Below are positions 18,180 to 27,165 of a stretch of 64,000 bases of DNA, in pieces. Source of the stretch: an uncultured Collinsella sp. (lineage in GTDB: Bacteria > Actinomycetota > Coriobacteriia > Coriobacteriales > Coriobacteriaceae); NCBI GenBank assembly GCA_958415525.1, contig CATYZE010000008.1, positions 1 through 64,000 of the forward strand, read 5' to 3'. The position numbers and the translations under genes are program-made. The notes beneath the pieces were generated by a model. That model was not told the origin of the DNA, did no database searches, and worked only from the letters and a program-made list of their open reading frames with translations. The stretch's first letter is position 1, and each line of letters starts with the position of its first letter.

Positions 18180-19103
18180 CTAGCAGGCGGCCATGATGGG
18201 GGCAGCGACCTGCTTCTTACGGGAGAGGACGCCCGGCATCCAGACGCCATCGTGCTCGTCGGCAATGCCCAGGCCCTTCTGAGCAGCCTCGGTCTCACCC
18301 TCGAGCAGGACCTGCGAGCCCTCCTCCATGATGTCGGTGATGCACAGGACAATGCCGTCGGCACCCTTCTCGGCGGCGTAGGCGCGCATGGCCTCGCGGA
18401 TCTCGTCGATCATGCCGAGAGCGCGGCTCTTGTCGACAGTCTCGTACTGGCCGATGAGCAGCTTCTTGCCAGCGGGCTCGAACATCTTGATGTCGTTGCC
18501 GACCATCTCGGCAGCAGTGAAGGAGCCGGACGGACGGGTGAGGAAGACCTCCATGCCAAACTTGACCGGATCGACGCCCACCTGCTCGCCGAGCTTGGCG
18601 GCGACGGCGCGGTCGACATCGGTGGTGGTGGGGCTCTTGAGCATGAGCGTGTCGGTCATCATGGCCGAGAGCAGCAGCTTGGCCTGGACGTCGGAAAGCT
18701 CAACGCCGAGCACGCCGGCGAGCTTGGTGACGATGGTGCAGCTGGAGCCCCAGGGCAGGCAGATGTAGTGCAGCGGGCCGGCGGTCTCGAAGTCGCCGAT
18801 GCGGTGATGGTCAACGACGCCAAAGACCGTGGCGTCCTTAAGGCCGGCAACGGACTGGGCAGACTCGTTGTGGTCGGTGAGGACGACGAGCTGACCGGCC
18901 TCGACGGACTCGATCACGCGGGGCTCGGCGATGCCGGCATCAGCGAGCAGCTTGGCGGACTCTGCCGGAAGCTGACCAAGAGCGCAGGCCTCATAGGTGT
19001 TGCCGGCATACTCAACCTGGTTGAGCAGCTGGGACAGGACGACGGCGCTCATGATGGCGTCGTTATCGGGGTTCTGGTGACCAAAGACAAGAACGTTTGC
19101 CAT
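18180..19103 (-). CDS. ppaC: Manganese-dependent inorganic pyrophosphatase (family II)
   Basis: This 307-residue DHH-family enzyme hydrolyses PPi to two Pi. The metal ligands are seen in GHQNPDNDAI near residue 8 and in DHHRIGDFE. The C-terminal DHHA2 domain carries the RPSGSFTA segment. The length is typical of family II. It is a single gene with its own terminator; GGAGG lies just upstream of the ATG. Confidence 0.95.
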   Translation of the reverse strand: MANVLVFGHQNPDNDAIMSAVVLSQLLNQVEYAGNTYEACALGQLPAESAKLLADAGIAEPRVIESVEAGQLVVLTDHNESAQSVAGLKDATVFGVVDHHRIGDFETAGPLHYICLPWGSSCTIVTKLAGVLGVELSDVQAKLLLSAMMTDTLMLKSPTTTDVDRAVAAKLGEQVGVDPVKFGMEVFLTRPSGSFTAAEMVGNDIKMFEPAGKKLLIGQYETVDKSRALGMIDEIREAMRAYAAEKGADGIVLCITDIMEEGSQVLLEGETEAAQKGLGIADEHDGVWMPGVLSRKKQVAAPIMAAC

Positions 19104-19248
19104 GGATATCCTCCACTTGATATGTGTACTTGGACGTAGCTATGGTAGCACGCTGACGCCGAACCTTATGAGACAGAAGGGCCGCGGCACAATTTGGGGC
19201 AAGCGGTGGAGCGAAGTCTGCCTCTCACCACTTGCCCCCTTGCACCAG

Positions 19249-20202
19249 CTATTTACCGGCAGCGCGCAGGGCTACGTAGGCGGCACCGATGATGCCGGCG
19301 TCGTTTCCGAGCGAAGCGACCTTGATGGGCGTCTCGCGCGAGGCAGAAAGCGCGTACTGCTTAAAGTGCTCGCGGACCTTGTCGAGGTAGACATCGGCCG
19401 AGGCGGAAGCGCCGCCACCAATCAGGAACATCTCGGGATCGACCACGTTGGCAATAAGCGCCAGGGCACGGCCGAGATAGTCGGCCATGGTATCGGCAGC
19501 TGCCAGCGCGAGCTTGTCGCCCTCGCGGCAGGCCTGGAACACGTCCTTGGAATCGGAGGGGCCGGTGAGCTCGATGGGGTCGACGCCCGCCTTCTTGCAC
19601 TCGGCAAGATAGTTGCTCACCACGCCGGTGGCGCTGGAATACTGCTCCAGGTGGCCATGACCGCCGCAGCCGCAGGTGCGCTCCTCAGCCGGGTTCAGGC
19701 ACATGTGGCCAATCTCGCCGCCGGCGCCCACAACGCCCGACACCACGTCGCCGTTGACGATGACGCCGCCGCCCACGCCGGTACCGATGGTGACCATCAC
19801 CACGTTCTGCACGCCCTTGGCGGAACCGAGCCAAGCCTCACCCATGGCAGCGGCGTTGGCATCGTTCTCGTACTTAACGACCGCGTCGGGGCAGTGCTTC
19901 TGAATGGCGACTCTTAGCTCGGGCAGGTTAATAGCAATGTTGGCCTTGACCTTGGCATCGCCCGATGCCGGGATGGGACACGGAACGGCCAGACCAATGC
20001 CCGCCACAAAGGCGCGCGGAATCTGGGCCTTGGCGACCACCTGGTCGATAGCCTCGGTCACCGCGGCAAAGCCCGCGGCGTCAACGATGGGAGGCGTGGG
20101 CACGCTGGCCTTGGCCAGCAGGTTGCCGTCCTCGTCGAACAGGCCCTCCTTAACCGAAGTGCCACCGACGTCAATGCCGATGTAATACTGCTTAGGTTCC
20201 AT
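19249..20202 (-). CDS. glcK: ROK-family glucokinase
   Basis: I choose the ATG at 20202, after AAAGGCGG, giving 317 residues that begin MEPKQYYIGIDVGGTSVKEG with the ATP-binding phosphate-1 motif. The ROK zinc site (CGCGGHGHLEQ) is intact. It phosphorylates glucose to glucose-6-phosphate. It lies downstream of the beta-glucoside PTS operon but after a terminator, so it is probably its own unit. Glucose released by the phospho-beta-glucosidase would be its substrate. A hairpin at 19196-19239 may end its transcript. Confidence 0.92.
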   Translation of the reverse strand: MEPKQYYIGIDVGGTSVKEGLFDEDGNLLAKASVPTPPIVDAAGFAAVTEAIDQVVAKAQIPRAFVAGIGLAVPCPIPASGDAKVKANIAINLPELRVAIQKHCPDAVVKYENDANAAAMGEAWLGSAKGVQNVVMVTIGTGVGGGVIVNGDVVSGVVGAGGEIGHMCLNPAEERTCGCGGHGHLEQYSSATGVVSNYLAECKKAGVDPIELTGPSDSKDVFQACREGDKLALAAADTMADYLGRALALIANVVDPEMFLIGGGASASADVYLDKVREHFKQYALSASRETPIKVASLGNDAGIIGAAYVALRAAGK

Positions 20203-20257
20203 GGGAGCCCGCCTTTCTCGTTTAAACATTGCCTGTATGGTACCGCTCCCAAGGCAG

Positions 20258-20296
20258 AAACCTGCCAAAAAGGAACAGGTTTGTTTTGGCAGGTTT
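20258..20296. repeat. REP-like palindrome, AAACCTGCCAAAA family
   Basis: The 13-bp arms AAACCTGCCAAAA and TTTTGGCAGGTTT enclose 13 nt. It sits just upstream of glcK. A looser relative with the core GGTTTGCTTTGGCAGGTT lies at 24156-24235. Confidence 0.6.
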
Positions 20297-20356
20297 TATC
20301 TGTGAAAACGCAAACGACCGCTCAAAAGGTCGCGCAAGACCTTCCCCAAATATAAA

Positions 20357-20385
20357 GGCGCCGGAAGGCGGAGACTCCCGGCGCC
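20357..20385 (-). terminator. Terminator of the beta-glucoside PTS operon
   Basis: The arms GGCGCCGG / CCGGCGCC are followed on the minus strand by TTTATATTT. It lies 59 nt past the IIA stop and separates the PTS operon from glcK. Confidence 0.7.
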
Positions 20386-20443
20386 CGTCAAAGGGACTGT
20401 GTTGTCTGTTGGACCGCACGGTCCGTGGCGGCAATAACGCCGA

Positions 20444-20776
20444 CTAGGCCTTCAGTGTCTGCAGCTGCTTGTGGACCTCGATGAGCTCCGTGGCCATGAC
20501 GCGCATGGTCTCGGTGCCGGCCATCTGGTCCTCGGCATGCAGCAGAATCAGCGGGGCCTCGCCGTTACGCTCGCCGTTGGCCTCCTTTTTAAGGAGCCCC
20601 ATATGGACATCGTGGCCACCGTTGTAAGCCTCGTCGCCCTGCTTAATGAGCTCCTCGGCGGCGTCAAAATCGCCCTCCTTGGCCTTTTGCACGGCATTGA
20701 TGTACATGCTCTTGGCGGTGCCGACGTAGCTGATGATCTCGAAGCAGGTCATCTGCAGCTCGTTCATATCCTCCAT
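20444..20776 (-). CDS. PTS lactose/cellobiose-type IIA component
   Basis: This 110-residue IIA protein takes phosphate from HPr on His80 (LILLHAEDQM) and passes it to IIB. The family's helical pattern and length fit PTS_IIA (lactose/cellobiose). I prefer the ATG at 20776, which has TAGGTG 6 nt before it; the ATG at 20767 has a GGAGG too close. It follows IIB on the same strand with a 9-nt gap. Confidence 0.9.
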   Translation of the reverse strand: MEDMNELQMTCFEIISYVGTAKSMYINAVQKAKEGDFDAAEELIKQGDEAYNGGHDVHMGLLKKEANGERNGEAPLILLHAEDQMAGTETMRVMATELIEVHKQLQTLKA

Positions 20777-20785
20777 GCGCCGCAC

Positions 20786-21088
20786 CTAGCCCATCACGCT
20801 GACGCAGTGGTCGATGATGCCGGCGGCGTTCATACGGCCGTAATCGACCATGTTGATGACCTCGACCGGGAAACGGCCGGCGGCCTCCTTCTCAAAATCG
20901 CCCTTGGTGTAGCCAATCTGCGGGCCGAGCAGCAGGATGTCGCACTCGTCCAGGTGATCGTGAGCCTCGTTCATGGGGCGAGCCTCGACCTCGATGTCCA
21001 GACCGCGGCTCGCGACCTCGGACTGCATCTTCTGGACCAGCAGGCTCGTGGACATGCCGGCATTGCAGCAAAGCATGATCTTCTTCAT
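20786..21088 (-). CDS. PTS lactose/cellobiose-type IIB component
   Basis: This 100-residue IIB protein has the phosphocysteine loop LCCNAGMSTS, with Cys8 as the active residue. It accepts phosphate from IIA and phosphorylates the sugar as it passes through IIC. AAGGAGG precedes the ATG. It sits between IIC and IIA in the bgl-IIC-IIB-IIA operon. Confidence 0.92.
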   Translation of the reverse strand: MKKIMLCCNAGMSTSLLVQKMQSEVASRGLDIEVEARPMNEAHDHLDECDILLLGPQIGYTKGDFEKEAAGRFPVEVINMVDYGRMNAAGIIDHCVSVMG

Positions 21089-21242
21089 GGTTTCCTCCTT
21101 ATTACTGCGCGGCGCGCAGACGACAACTGGTTTTATTCCTTGCGGCTACTGTACCCACCCCCTGCATCTTTACGCAGGAGGAGAGCCGCGAGCACCGGCA
21201 CCGCGTACCGGCGCCCGCAACAATGGAAGGGAAAGAGAACGT

Positions 21243-22595
21243 TTAGGCGTTCTGCTCGGCAAGGGCCTCCTGCTTGGCGATGGCCTTCTCGGAGATCCTC
21301 ATAAAGGGCAGGTAGACAGCCATGCCGATGACAAGCTCGAGGGCCTGCCACACGCCGGCGCGCCAGTCAAAGCCCGTGGCAAGCAGGGCGTTAATGACGG
21401 GAGGCATGGTCCAAGGCACCTGAGCGATGCAGGGGCTGATAATACCCGCGCAGGTCAGGCCATAGGTGACGCCGATGAACAGGTCGGGAAGAAGAACGAA
21501 CGGAATCATGAGCGGCAGGTTGTACACGACGGGGTAACCGTAGATGACCGGCTCGTTAATGTTAAACAGGCCAGGAACGATAGCCATCTTGGCAACGGTC
21601 TTGGAAGCCTTGTTCTTGGAGAACAGGAAGGTATCGAGCAGGAGCATGAGGGTGCAACCCGAGCCGCCGATGAGGGCGAAGCTGTTGACGATCTGCATGT
21701 TCATGTAGTGATCGGGCTGGATGGTGCCGCCGGCGGCAAAGGTAGCCATGTTGTCGACGATGAGCATGGTCAGGATCGGCTCGACGGTAGCGCCAGAGAT
21801 GGTGGACTGGTGAATACCGACGCAGAACAGCAGGTTCGCAAGCGTGTAGATGAGGATAACAGCCCACGGACCGGCGTTCATGATGCTCTTGAGCGGGTTG
21901 GAAATGCACGTGGAGATGATGGTGCACAGATCGGTGCCGGCAAACACGGCGAGCAGAGCCGCGGCAATGGCGAAAATCGAGAGGTTGAGCAGCATCGGGA
22001 TCATGACGTTAAAGGAGTTGGAGACCGCGGGAGGCACACCCTCGCCCAGCTTGACCTTGAGCTTCTCGACGCCGGAAATCTTAATGAAGAGCGTAACGGA
22101 GAGCAGGGCGATGATAATGGCCGCGAACAGACCGTTGGTGCCGGTGTTGGCAGTCGAAAGGGCGCCCGTGACTTCGGCAGAGGTAATCTTGTCGGTGAGC
22201 AGCGGGCTCGTGGCGGCAAGCGTGGCGGTGATCTGTTGCGGCATCATGATGACGAAAGCGGAGATGGCGACGACCACGCAGGCAAGCGGGTTATCGAAGC
22301 GCTCGTTCTTAGCGAGGCTGTAGCCAATCAATCCGGCCAAGATAATGGCAGAGACGTTGAGGGTGCCCAGCGTAATTGCCGAACCCCAGGTCTGAAGGTT
22401 GGCAAGGCCCGCTGCATCGAGCGGGAACAGGGGGAACACGACGTTGTTAATAAGAACCGCGATACCCGCAAGGATATAGAGCGGCGTGATGGTTGCGAAG
22501 GCATCGCGCAGGGAACGCAGGTGAACCTGGTTTCCCACCTTCGCAGAGACCTCGGCAAACTTGTCGAGGAAGCTCTTTCCGTTGTCACTGGCCAT
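21243..22595 (-). CDS. PTS lactose/cellobiose-type IIC permease
   Basis: This 450-residue membrane permease has about ten hydrophobic helices and the family signature FNINEPVIYGYP. It moves a beta-glucoside such as cellobiose across the membrane while IIB phosphorylates it. The ribosome site is TTAGGAG. A 154-nt gap separates it from IIB. The substrate is inferred from the family and the neighbouring GH1 enzyme. Confidence 0.92.
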   Translation of the reverse strand: MASDNGKSFLDKFAEVSAKVGNQVHLRSLRDAFATITPLYILAGIAVLINNVVFPLFPLDAAGLANLQTWGSAITLGTLNVSAIILAGLIGYSLAKNERFDNPLACVVVAISAFVIMMPQQITATLAATSPLLTDKITSAEVTGALSTANTGTNGLFAAIIIALLSVTLFIKISGVEKLKVKLGEGVPPAVSNSFNVMIPMLLNLSIFAIAAALLAVFAGTDLCTIISTCISNPLKSIMNAGPWAVILIYTLANLLFCVGIHQSTISGATVEPILTMLIVDNMATFAAGGTIQPDHYMNMQIVNSFALIGGSGCTLMLLLDTFLFSKNKASKTVAKMAIVPGLFNINEPVIYGYPVVYNLPLMIPFVLLPDLFIGVTYGLTCAGIISPCIAQVPWTMPPVINALLATGFDWRAGVWQALELVIGMAVYLPFMRISEKAIAKQEALAEQNA

Positions 22596-22715
22596 GATTG
22601 CTCCTAACTTTCAAATCCGGCCTTTTCCTATGCGCACGGTGGTCTGTCGCCCTCTGCCACCAGATGTGCCATGTTTCGCGCGCGACGGCGCGCGGTTTGG
22701 GCGTTTGCCCGGTCG

Positions 22716-24116
22716 CTAGTCAACCACGTGGGTCGTAGCGACCTGCCTGAGCCAGGCTGCCGACTTCTTAAGACGGCGCTTGTAGCCGTCCATGAGGTCG
22801 ACCTCGACAAAGCCGTAACGGTTCTTAAAGGCATTAGCCCAAGACCAGTTATCGATGACGGCCCAGTAATGGTATCCGCGGCATTTGGCGCCCTCGGCGA
22901 TTGCCTTGGCGACCCACTCCAGGTGCTGGCGCACAAAGTCGACGCGGTAGTCGTCCTGGATGGTCCCCTCGACATCACGGTTCTTGTATTCGTCCATGAT
23001 GCCAATGCCGTTCTCGGAAACGAACCACTCAAGATCGGGGTAATTCTTGGCGCAGTCCATGCCAAAGTCGTAGAGACCCTGCGGGTAGATCTCCCAGCCG
23101 CGGCTCTCGTTCATAACGGCGTCGGGCCATACGTACTCGTCGGCAAAGTGCGGCAGGCCGTACTGGTCGATCTTGCTCGCCGGAGCCTGGACGCGCGTGG
23201 GGTGGTAGTAGTTGCAACCGAGCCAGTCGACAACGCCCTGCTTGAGAATCTCCTGGTCGCCGACACGGAACGGGAGCTTAACGCCGCCCTCGGCCAGGCT
23301 GTCGAGCACGTCGGCGGGAAGCTCACCCTTGGTAATAAGGTCGAGCCACCAGCGATTGTTGATACCGCTGGTCATACGCACGGCCTCGAGGTCTGCCTCG
23401 CTGGGGTTCTCCTTGGTGTAGACCGGGGTAAAGCAGTTAATCATGCCGATCTTGGCATCGGCGCGAACGGCGCCCTCGTCATAGGCGCGGCGGTAGTTGG
23501 CCACGGCCAGCGCGTGCGCCAGCGAGATGTGATACTGAACGGTGCGAGCGCGGCTATAGTCGTGGAGCTGCGGGAACCACACGCCCTCCTGATAGCGCTG
23601 CTCGGGTTCGACAATGGGCTCGTTAAAGGTGAACCAGTACTTAATCTCCTGGCCAAACTCGCGGAAGGCCACATCGGCGTAATGAGCGTAAGCCTCGACG
23701 ACCTCGCGGCTCTCCCAACCGCCGCGGTCAAAGAGGTAGGTGGGCATGTCAAAGTGGTACAGGTTGACGAACGGCTCCAAGCCGGCCTCGCGAGAGGCAC
23801 GGAACAGCTCGTGGTACCACGCGGCGCCCTCCTCATTAAGGTTGCCGTCGGCATCGAGCAGACGACTCCACTGGATGGAGGTGCGATAGGTATCCAGACC
23901 CAAGTCCTTCATAATGCGAAGGTCCTCCTGGTACTTAGCCATAAAGTCATTGCCGGCATAAGAGCCAACGCGGTTGTAGAACGAACCCAGATCCTGGATG
24001 GACCAGGTGTCCCACAGGTTCTCGAGCTTGCCGCCCTGGTTCCACTGGCCCTCAGTCTGCGGGCCGGACATAGCGGCGCCAAAGAAGAAGTCACGGGGCA
24101 GCTGATACTGTGCCAT
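22716..24116 (-). CDS. GH1 6-phospho-beta-glucosidase
   Basis: The start at 24116 gives 466 residues beginning MAQYQLPRDFFFGAAMS, a typical GH1 N-terminus. The acid/base glutamate is in TFNEP near residue 166 and the nucleophile is in VSENG near residue 367. It would hydrolyse the phosphorylated disaccharide imported by the downstream PTS, giving glucose and glucose-6-phosphate. The basic Lys-Lys region near the C-terminus is consistent with a phospho-substrate. It is the first gene of the operon. Confidence 0.9.
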   Translation of the reverse strand: MAQYQLPRDFFFGAAMSGPQTEGQWNQGGKLENLWDTWSIQDLGSFYNRVGSYAGNDFMAKYQEDLRIMKDLGLDTYRTSIQWSRLLDADGNLNEEGAAWYHELFRASREAGLEPFVNLYHFDMPTYLFDRGGWESREVVEAYAHYADVAFREFGQEIKYWFTFNEPIVEPEQRYQEGVWFPQLHDYSRARTVQYHISLAHALAVANYRRAYDEGAVRADAKIGMINCFTPVYTKENPSEADLEAVRMTSGINNRWWLDLITKGELPADVLDSLAEGGVKLPFRVGDQEILKQGVVDWLGCNYYHPTRVQAPASKIDQYGLPHFADEYVWPDAVMNESRGWEIYPQGLYDFGMDCAKNYPDLEWFVSENGIGIMDEYKNRDVEGTIQDDYRVDFVRQHLEWVAKAIAEGAKCRGYHYWAVIDNWSWANAFKNRYGFVEVDLMDGYKRRLKKSAAWLRQVATTHVVD

Positions 24117-24155
24117 CAAGTCCTCACTTTCGTGTTCTAGAGCTTCCGGTTGGAG

Positions 24156-24235
24156 ACGGGTTTGCTTTGGCAGGTTATCCGGCGCGGGCGCGCGCCGGTT
24201 TTCCGGATATCCGACCCACCAAAACAAAACCGTCC
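24156..24235. repeat. Imperfect long palindrome upstream of the GH1 gene
   Basis: Left and right arms of about 28 nt, each holding an ACGGTTTTG-like core and TATCCGG, form an imperfect inverted repeat around a GC-rich centre. It is related in sequence to the palindrome at 20258-20296. It lies within the leader of the PTS operon and could affect its expression. Confidence 0.5.
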
Positions 24236-24283
24236 CCAAACGGTCGGTCCTGCTGTACTGCAGGGCTCCGTTCGTTGCCTACA

Positions 24284-24311
24284 ACTATAGCGCTCTAATT
24301 TTTTAAGTAAA
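24284..24311 (-). promoter_or_regulatory. Candidate promoter of the bgl-PTS operon
   Basis: On the minus strand TTTACT (24306-24311) and TATAGT (24284-24289) are separated by 16 nt. Both are close to sigma-A consensus. The region is much more AT-rich than its surroundings. Confidence 0.55.
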
Positions 24312-24377
24312 GCGTCTTTTTCTTTTTTCTTTCTCGGACTTCTTATATAAAAGTAATATGGGTGCCTCGTTGGGGGT

Positions 24378-24415
24378 TATACTTACTTATGTATTCATAT
24401 ATGAATTCATATATG
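24378..24415 (+). promoter_or_regulatory. GntR promoter element and palindromic operator
   Basis: A TATACT box at 24378-24383 is followed by a perfect 20-bp palindrome at 24396-24415 (CATATATGAATTCATATATG). It can also be read as two overlapping ATTCATATATG copies. It lies just before the ribosome site of the GntR gene and about 85 nt upstream of the divergent operon promoter. It is the likely regulator binding site. Confidence 0.6.
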
Positions 24416-24431
24416 TCAGAAAGGAGGTTCC

Positions 24432-25151
24432 ATGATTCCCAAATACGAGGCAATAGCTGCAGATATCCGTCGAAGCATCGAGGACGGCGCTCTTAAACCG
24501 GGCGACAAGCTACCCACCGTCGTTGAGTTCTGCGAGCTCTATAGCGTTTCCAAAATCACCGTCAAGCGAGCTATCGAGCAGATCACCGAGGAGGGCCTTG
24601 TCACCAGCCGGCGCGGGTCGGGCACCTACGTTAAGGACACGGCGGGTCTTCCCGACCAGGCATTTTTCCAGGGCAAGAATGACCGCGCCCAGGGTTTTTC
24701 GTATGAGCACCGCGGGGAGAAGGTAACCTCGGTGGTCTACGATTTCTCGATTGTCAATCCACCAGCGGACGTCGCTACTCAGCTGGGAATTGCCGAGGAC
24801 GACTTTGCCTATCACATCGTGCGCGTGCGCCAGGTCGACGAGAAGCCTATCGTCATCGAGTACACCTACATGCCTCTCGAGCTGATCCCGGGCCTAAAAA
24901 AGAAGGACCTGTACGGATCGGTCTATAGCTTTATCCGCGAGCAATGTGGGCTGAAGATTTCGAGCTTCCACCGCACCATCCGCGCCGTGGCGGCAACCGA
25001 GGAAGAGGCCGAGCGCCTGGACACCAAGCCCGGCTCTCCCCTGCTCGAGCTCAACCAGATTGGCTTTTTGGATAGCGGCAACGCCTTTGAGTACTCGATT
25101 TCGCGCAACGTCGGCGACCGCTTTGAGCTGCACAACGTAACGTTGGCATAG
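24432..25151 (+). CDS. GntR/HutC-family transcriptional regulator of the PTS operon
   Basis: This 239-residue regulator has an N-terminal winged helix (PKYEAIAADI to SRRGSGTYV, residues 3-75) and a C-terminal UTRA ligand domain from about residue 95. HutC-type proteins of this kind usually sense a phosphorylated sugar. It is divergent from the bgl-PTS operon, with a strong palindrome between them, so it probably controls that operon and itself. AAAGGAGG precedes the ATG. Confidence 0.92.
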   Translation: MIPKYEAIAADIRRSIEDGALKPGDKLPTVVEFCELYSVSKITVKRAIEQITEEGLVTSRRGSGTYVKDTAGLPDQAFFQGKNDRAQGFSYEHRGEKVTSVVYDFSIVNPPADVATQLGIAEDDFAYHIVRVRQVDEKPIVIEYTYMPLELIPGLKKKDLYGSVYSFIREQCGLKISSFHRTIRAVAATEEEAERLDTKPGSPLLELNQIGFLDSGNAFEYSISRNVGDRFELHNVTLA

Positions 25152-25226
25152 GTTTTTGTAGTCAGACGGACGCTCGTTATGACTCGATTAGAGCGGGCGG
25201 CCGCGCAACACCATGGGGGTATGAAC

Positions 25227-26159
25227 ATGTCCGATTTGATTAAACTGACGCCGATTTTCCACGAGAAGATCTGGGGCGGCCGCCAGCTCGAGACCGTATT
25301 TGGTTACGACATTCCCGAGGGCCCCATCGGTGAGTGCTGGGCCATCTCAGCACACCCCAACGGCGACTGCCAGATCGCTGAGGGCCCGTATGCCGGCCAC
25401 ACGCTGTCGTGGCTGTGGGCCGAGCACCGCGAGCTCTTTGGCAACTGCGAGGGCAAGGAGTTCCCGCTGCTCATTAAGATTCTGGACGCCAAGGACGACC
25501 TTTCGATCCAGATCCATCCCAACGACGAGTATGCCGCCGAGCACGAGAACGGCAGCCTGGGCAAGACCGAGTGCTGGTATGTGCTGGACTGCGAGCCCGG
25601 CGCCACGATCATCGTCGGGCAGCGCGCCAAGGATCGTGCCGAGGCCGCACAGATGATCGAGGAAGGCCGTTGGGACGACATGCTCAACGTGCTGCCGATC
25701 CACAAGGGTGACTTTTTCCAGATCGACTCCGGCACCGTTCACGCCATCAAGACCGGCACGCTGATTCTGGAGACGCAGCAGTCGAGCGACGTGACGTATC
25801 GCCTGTACGACTACGACCGCCCCGGTACCGACGGCAAGCTGCGTCCGCTGCACATTGAGCAGAGCCTCGACTGCATCAACTTTAACGCGCAGGCACCGAC
25901 CGACGGTACCGTAACCGCGCCCGAGATCGATGGCGTAACCGAGCTCGAGTCCAACCCCTGCTACACCGTCGATCGCGTGCGTGTCGACGGCAGCAAGACC
26001 TTGGAGCAGCGCTGGCCCTTCATGTGTCTGTCGGTCATCGACGGCGAAGGCACCGTCTGCGGCGACCCCGTCCACAAGGGCAGCCACCTGTTAGCACCCA
26101 GTACCGTCAGTTCCATTGACCTCGAAGGCAAGATGGAACTGATCATCAGCCACCTGTAA
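25227..26159 (+). CDS. manA: Mannose-6-phosphate isomerase, class I
   Basis: I choose the ATG at 25227, 6 nt after GGGGGT, giving 310 residues. The cupin zinc ligands appear in QIHPNDEYAAEHE, in KTECWYVLD, and as His in DSGTVHAI. It interconverts mannose-6-phosphate and fructose-6-phosphate. The length fits the short Gram-positive ManA type. It follows the GntR gene by 75 nt on the same strand and may be read through from it. Confidence 0.93.
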   Translation: MSDLIKLTPIFHEKIWGGRQLETVFGYDIPEGPIGECWAISAHPNGDCQIAEGPYAGHTLSWLWAEHRELFGNCEGKEFPLLIKILDAKDDLSIQIHPNDEYAAEHENGSLGKTECWYVLDCEPGATIIVGQRAKDRAEAAQMIEEGRWDDMLNVLPIHKGDFFQIDSGTVHAIKTGTLILETQQSSDVTYRLYDYDRPGTDGKLRPLHIEQSLDCINFNAQAPTDGTVTAPEIDGVTELESNPCYTVDRVRVDGSKTLEQRWPFMCLSVIDGEGTVCGDPVHKGSHLLAPSTVSSIDLEGKMELIISHL

Positions 26160-26177
26160 GCTACCGATCCCCGAGCG

Positions 26178-26306
26178 CTCGCCGGGATGGGGCGCGGGGT
26201 TTGGTCGCCTGCTCGGACAGTCCTGCTCGCACGGAGAGCACATTAAGTGCTCTCCGGCTCGTGCGGAACTCGCGATCGACCAAACCCCGCGCCCCATCCC
26301 GGCGAG
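26178..26306 (+). ncRNA. Structured element 1, copy 1 (long hairpin with conserved core)
   Basis: Perfect 30-bp arms at 26178-26207 and 26277-26306 enclose a conserved core at 26207-26279. The core has an inner hairpin GGAGAGCAC-ATTAA-GTGCTCTCC (26233-26255). A second copy of the core lies on the opposite strand at 28432-28505, with changed stem bases that preserve pairing. It follows manA and could be a 3' UTR structure or an independent RNA. The strand is inferred. Confidence 0.45.
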
Positions 26307-26339
26307 CCTGCGACTAGCAACAACAATCAAAACGCAACA

Positions 26340-26373
26340 AGGGGCTCTTCCGTTCATCAACGGAAGAGCCCCT
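26340..26373 (-). terminator. Terminator of the nucleotidyltransferase gene
   Basis: Perfect 15-bp arms (AGGGGCTCTTCCGTT and its complement) enclose CATC. On the minus strand they are followed by TTGTTGCGTTTTG. The same trailing sequence follows the hairpin at 28285-28319, so the pair looks like duplicated terminator modules. Confidence 0.7.
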
Positions 26374-26388
26374 GCTATACATAACGAA

Positions 26389-27165
26389 TCAAGGTGCCCA
26401 TAGGTAGACCTTTTCGAGAAACGATAACGTGTCCTGAAGCCGCGCCCTTTCCTTACGGTTGGTCTGCCGATTTACATACGAAGTAAAGTCCGCAAAAAAA
26501 TCCTCCGCATCAACCCTCATTTGCCCCGTTAGCTCCAAACGCGCTGAGGACGACAACAAGCCGGCAAGTCGAGCAACATCTGAACGATGCTTCCGCCGAT
26601 CTATATCGTTGCAATGACGCCCTTCTTCATAGCTCCTGTTGATATCAATGTGCGCACGCATCTTGAGGGGGATGATATGGAGCGCATCAAGCAACGTGAT
26701 GCCCTCTACGTTCGTTGCGTTGTCGCGAATAAATTCGTAGTAGCCATCGTCGAGAATAATGGCGGAAAGACTCGATATCGCCCCGTCAAAGGAAAGAGGA
26801 GCTACCTCGCTCATTTCGTCTTCGAGCACAAAATCAGGATGTCGGGCAAACAACTCGATTTGACCGGGATAGTCTAGGGCTCGCCTTGATCCTTCGGGCA
26901 AACAGAACCGGTAGTAAGTGCACTTTCCATCGCCGACCTTTCCAACCTCGTATCCAGCCGCTTTGATAAATGCCCACAATGCAGCGGCGAATTCAACGCC
27001 TTCCCCATCAACAATTACGACGACATCCAAATCTTCTGTTGCCCTAAACGAATCACCTTCGCTGTCAAATAGAACGCTGCAGGCCCCTCCACCAATAAGG
27101 ACGTAACCACCTTTGCAACTGCTCATGGCGTCGGCAAATCGCTCTATTCCCCTCACTTTTGGCAT
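26389..27165 (-). CDS. AbiEii-like nucleotidyltransferase (putative toxin of a TA pair)
   Basis: I choose the ATG at 27165, after GGAGGGTG, giving 258 residues. The nucleotidyltransferase signature is present: LIGGGACSVLF near residue 20, then TEDLDVVV with the metal-binding aspartates. The second half is helical. Its start overlaps by 13 nt the end of a winged-helix gene, as in AbiE-type (type IV) toxin-antitoxin pairs, where the nucleotidyltransferase is the toxin. It has lower GC than the flanks. It could instead be a nucleotidyltransferase with another role; the family assignment is by motif. Confidence 0.75.
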   Translation of the reverse strand: MPKVRGIERFADAMSSCKGGYVLIGGGACSVLFDSEGDSFRATEDLDVVVIVDGEGVEFAAALWAFIKAAGYEVGKVGDGKCTYYRFCLPEGSRRALDYPGQIELFARHPDFVLEDEMSEVAPLSFDGAISSLSAIILDDGYYEFIRDNATNVEGITLLDALHIIPLKMRAHIDINRSYEEGRHCNDIDRRKHRSDVARLAGLLSSSARLELTGQMRVDAEDFFADFTSYVNRQTNRKERARLQDTLSFLEKVYLWAP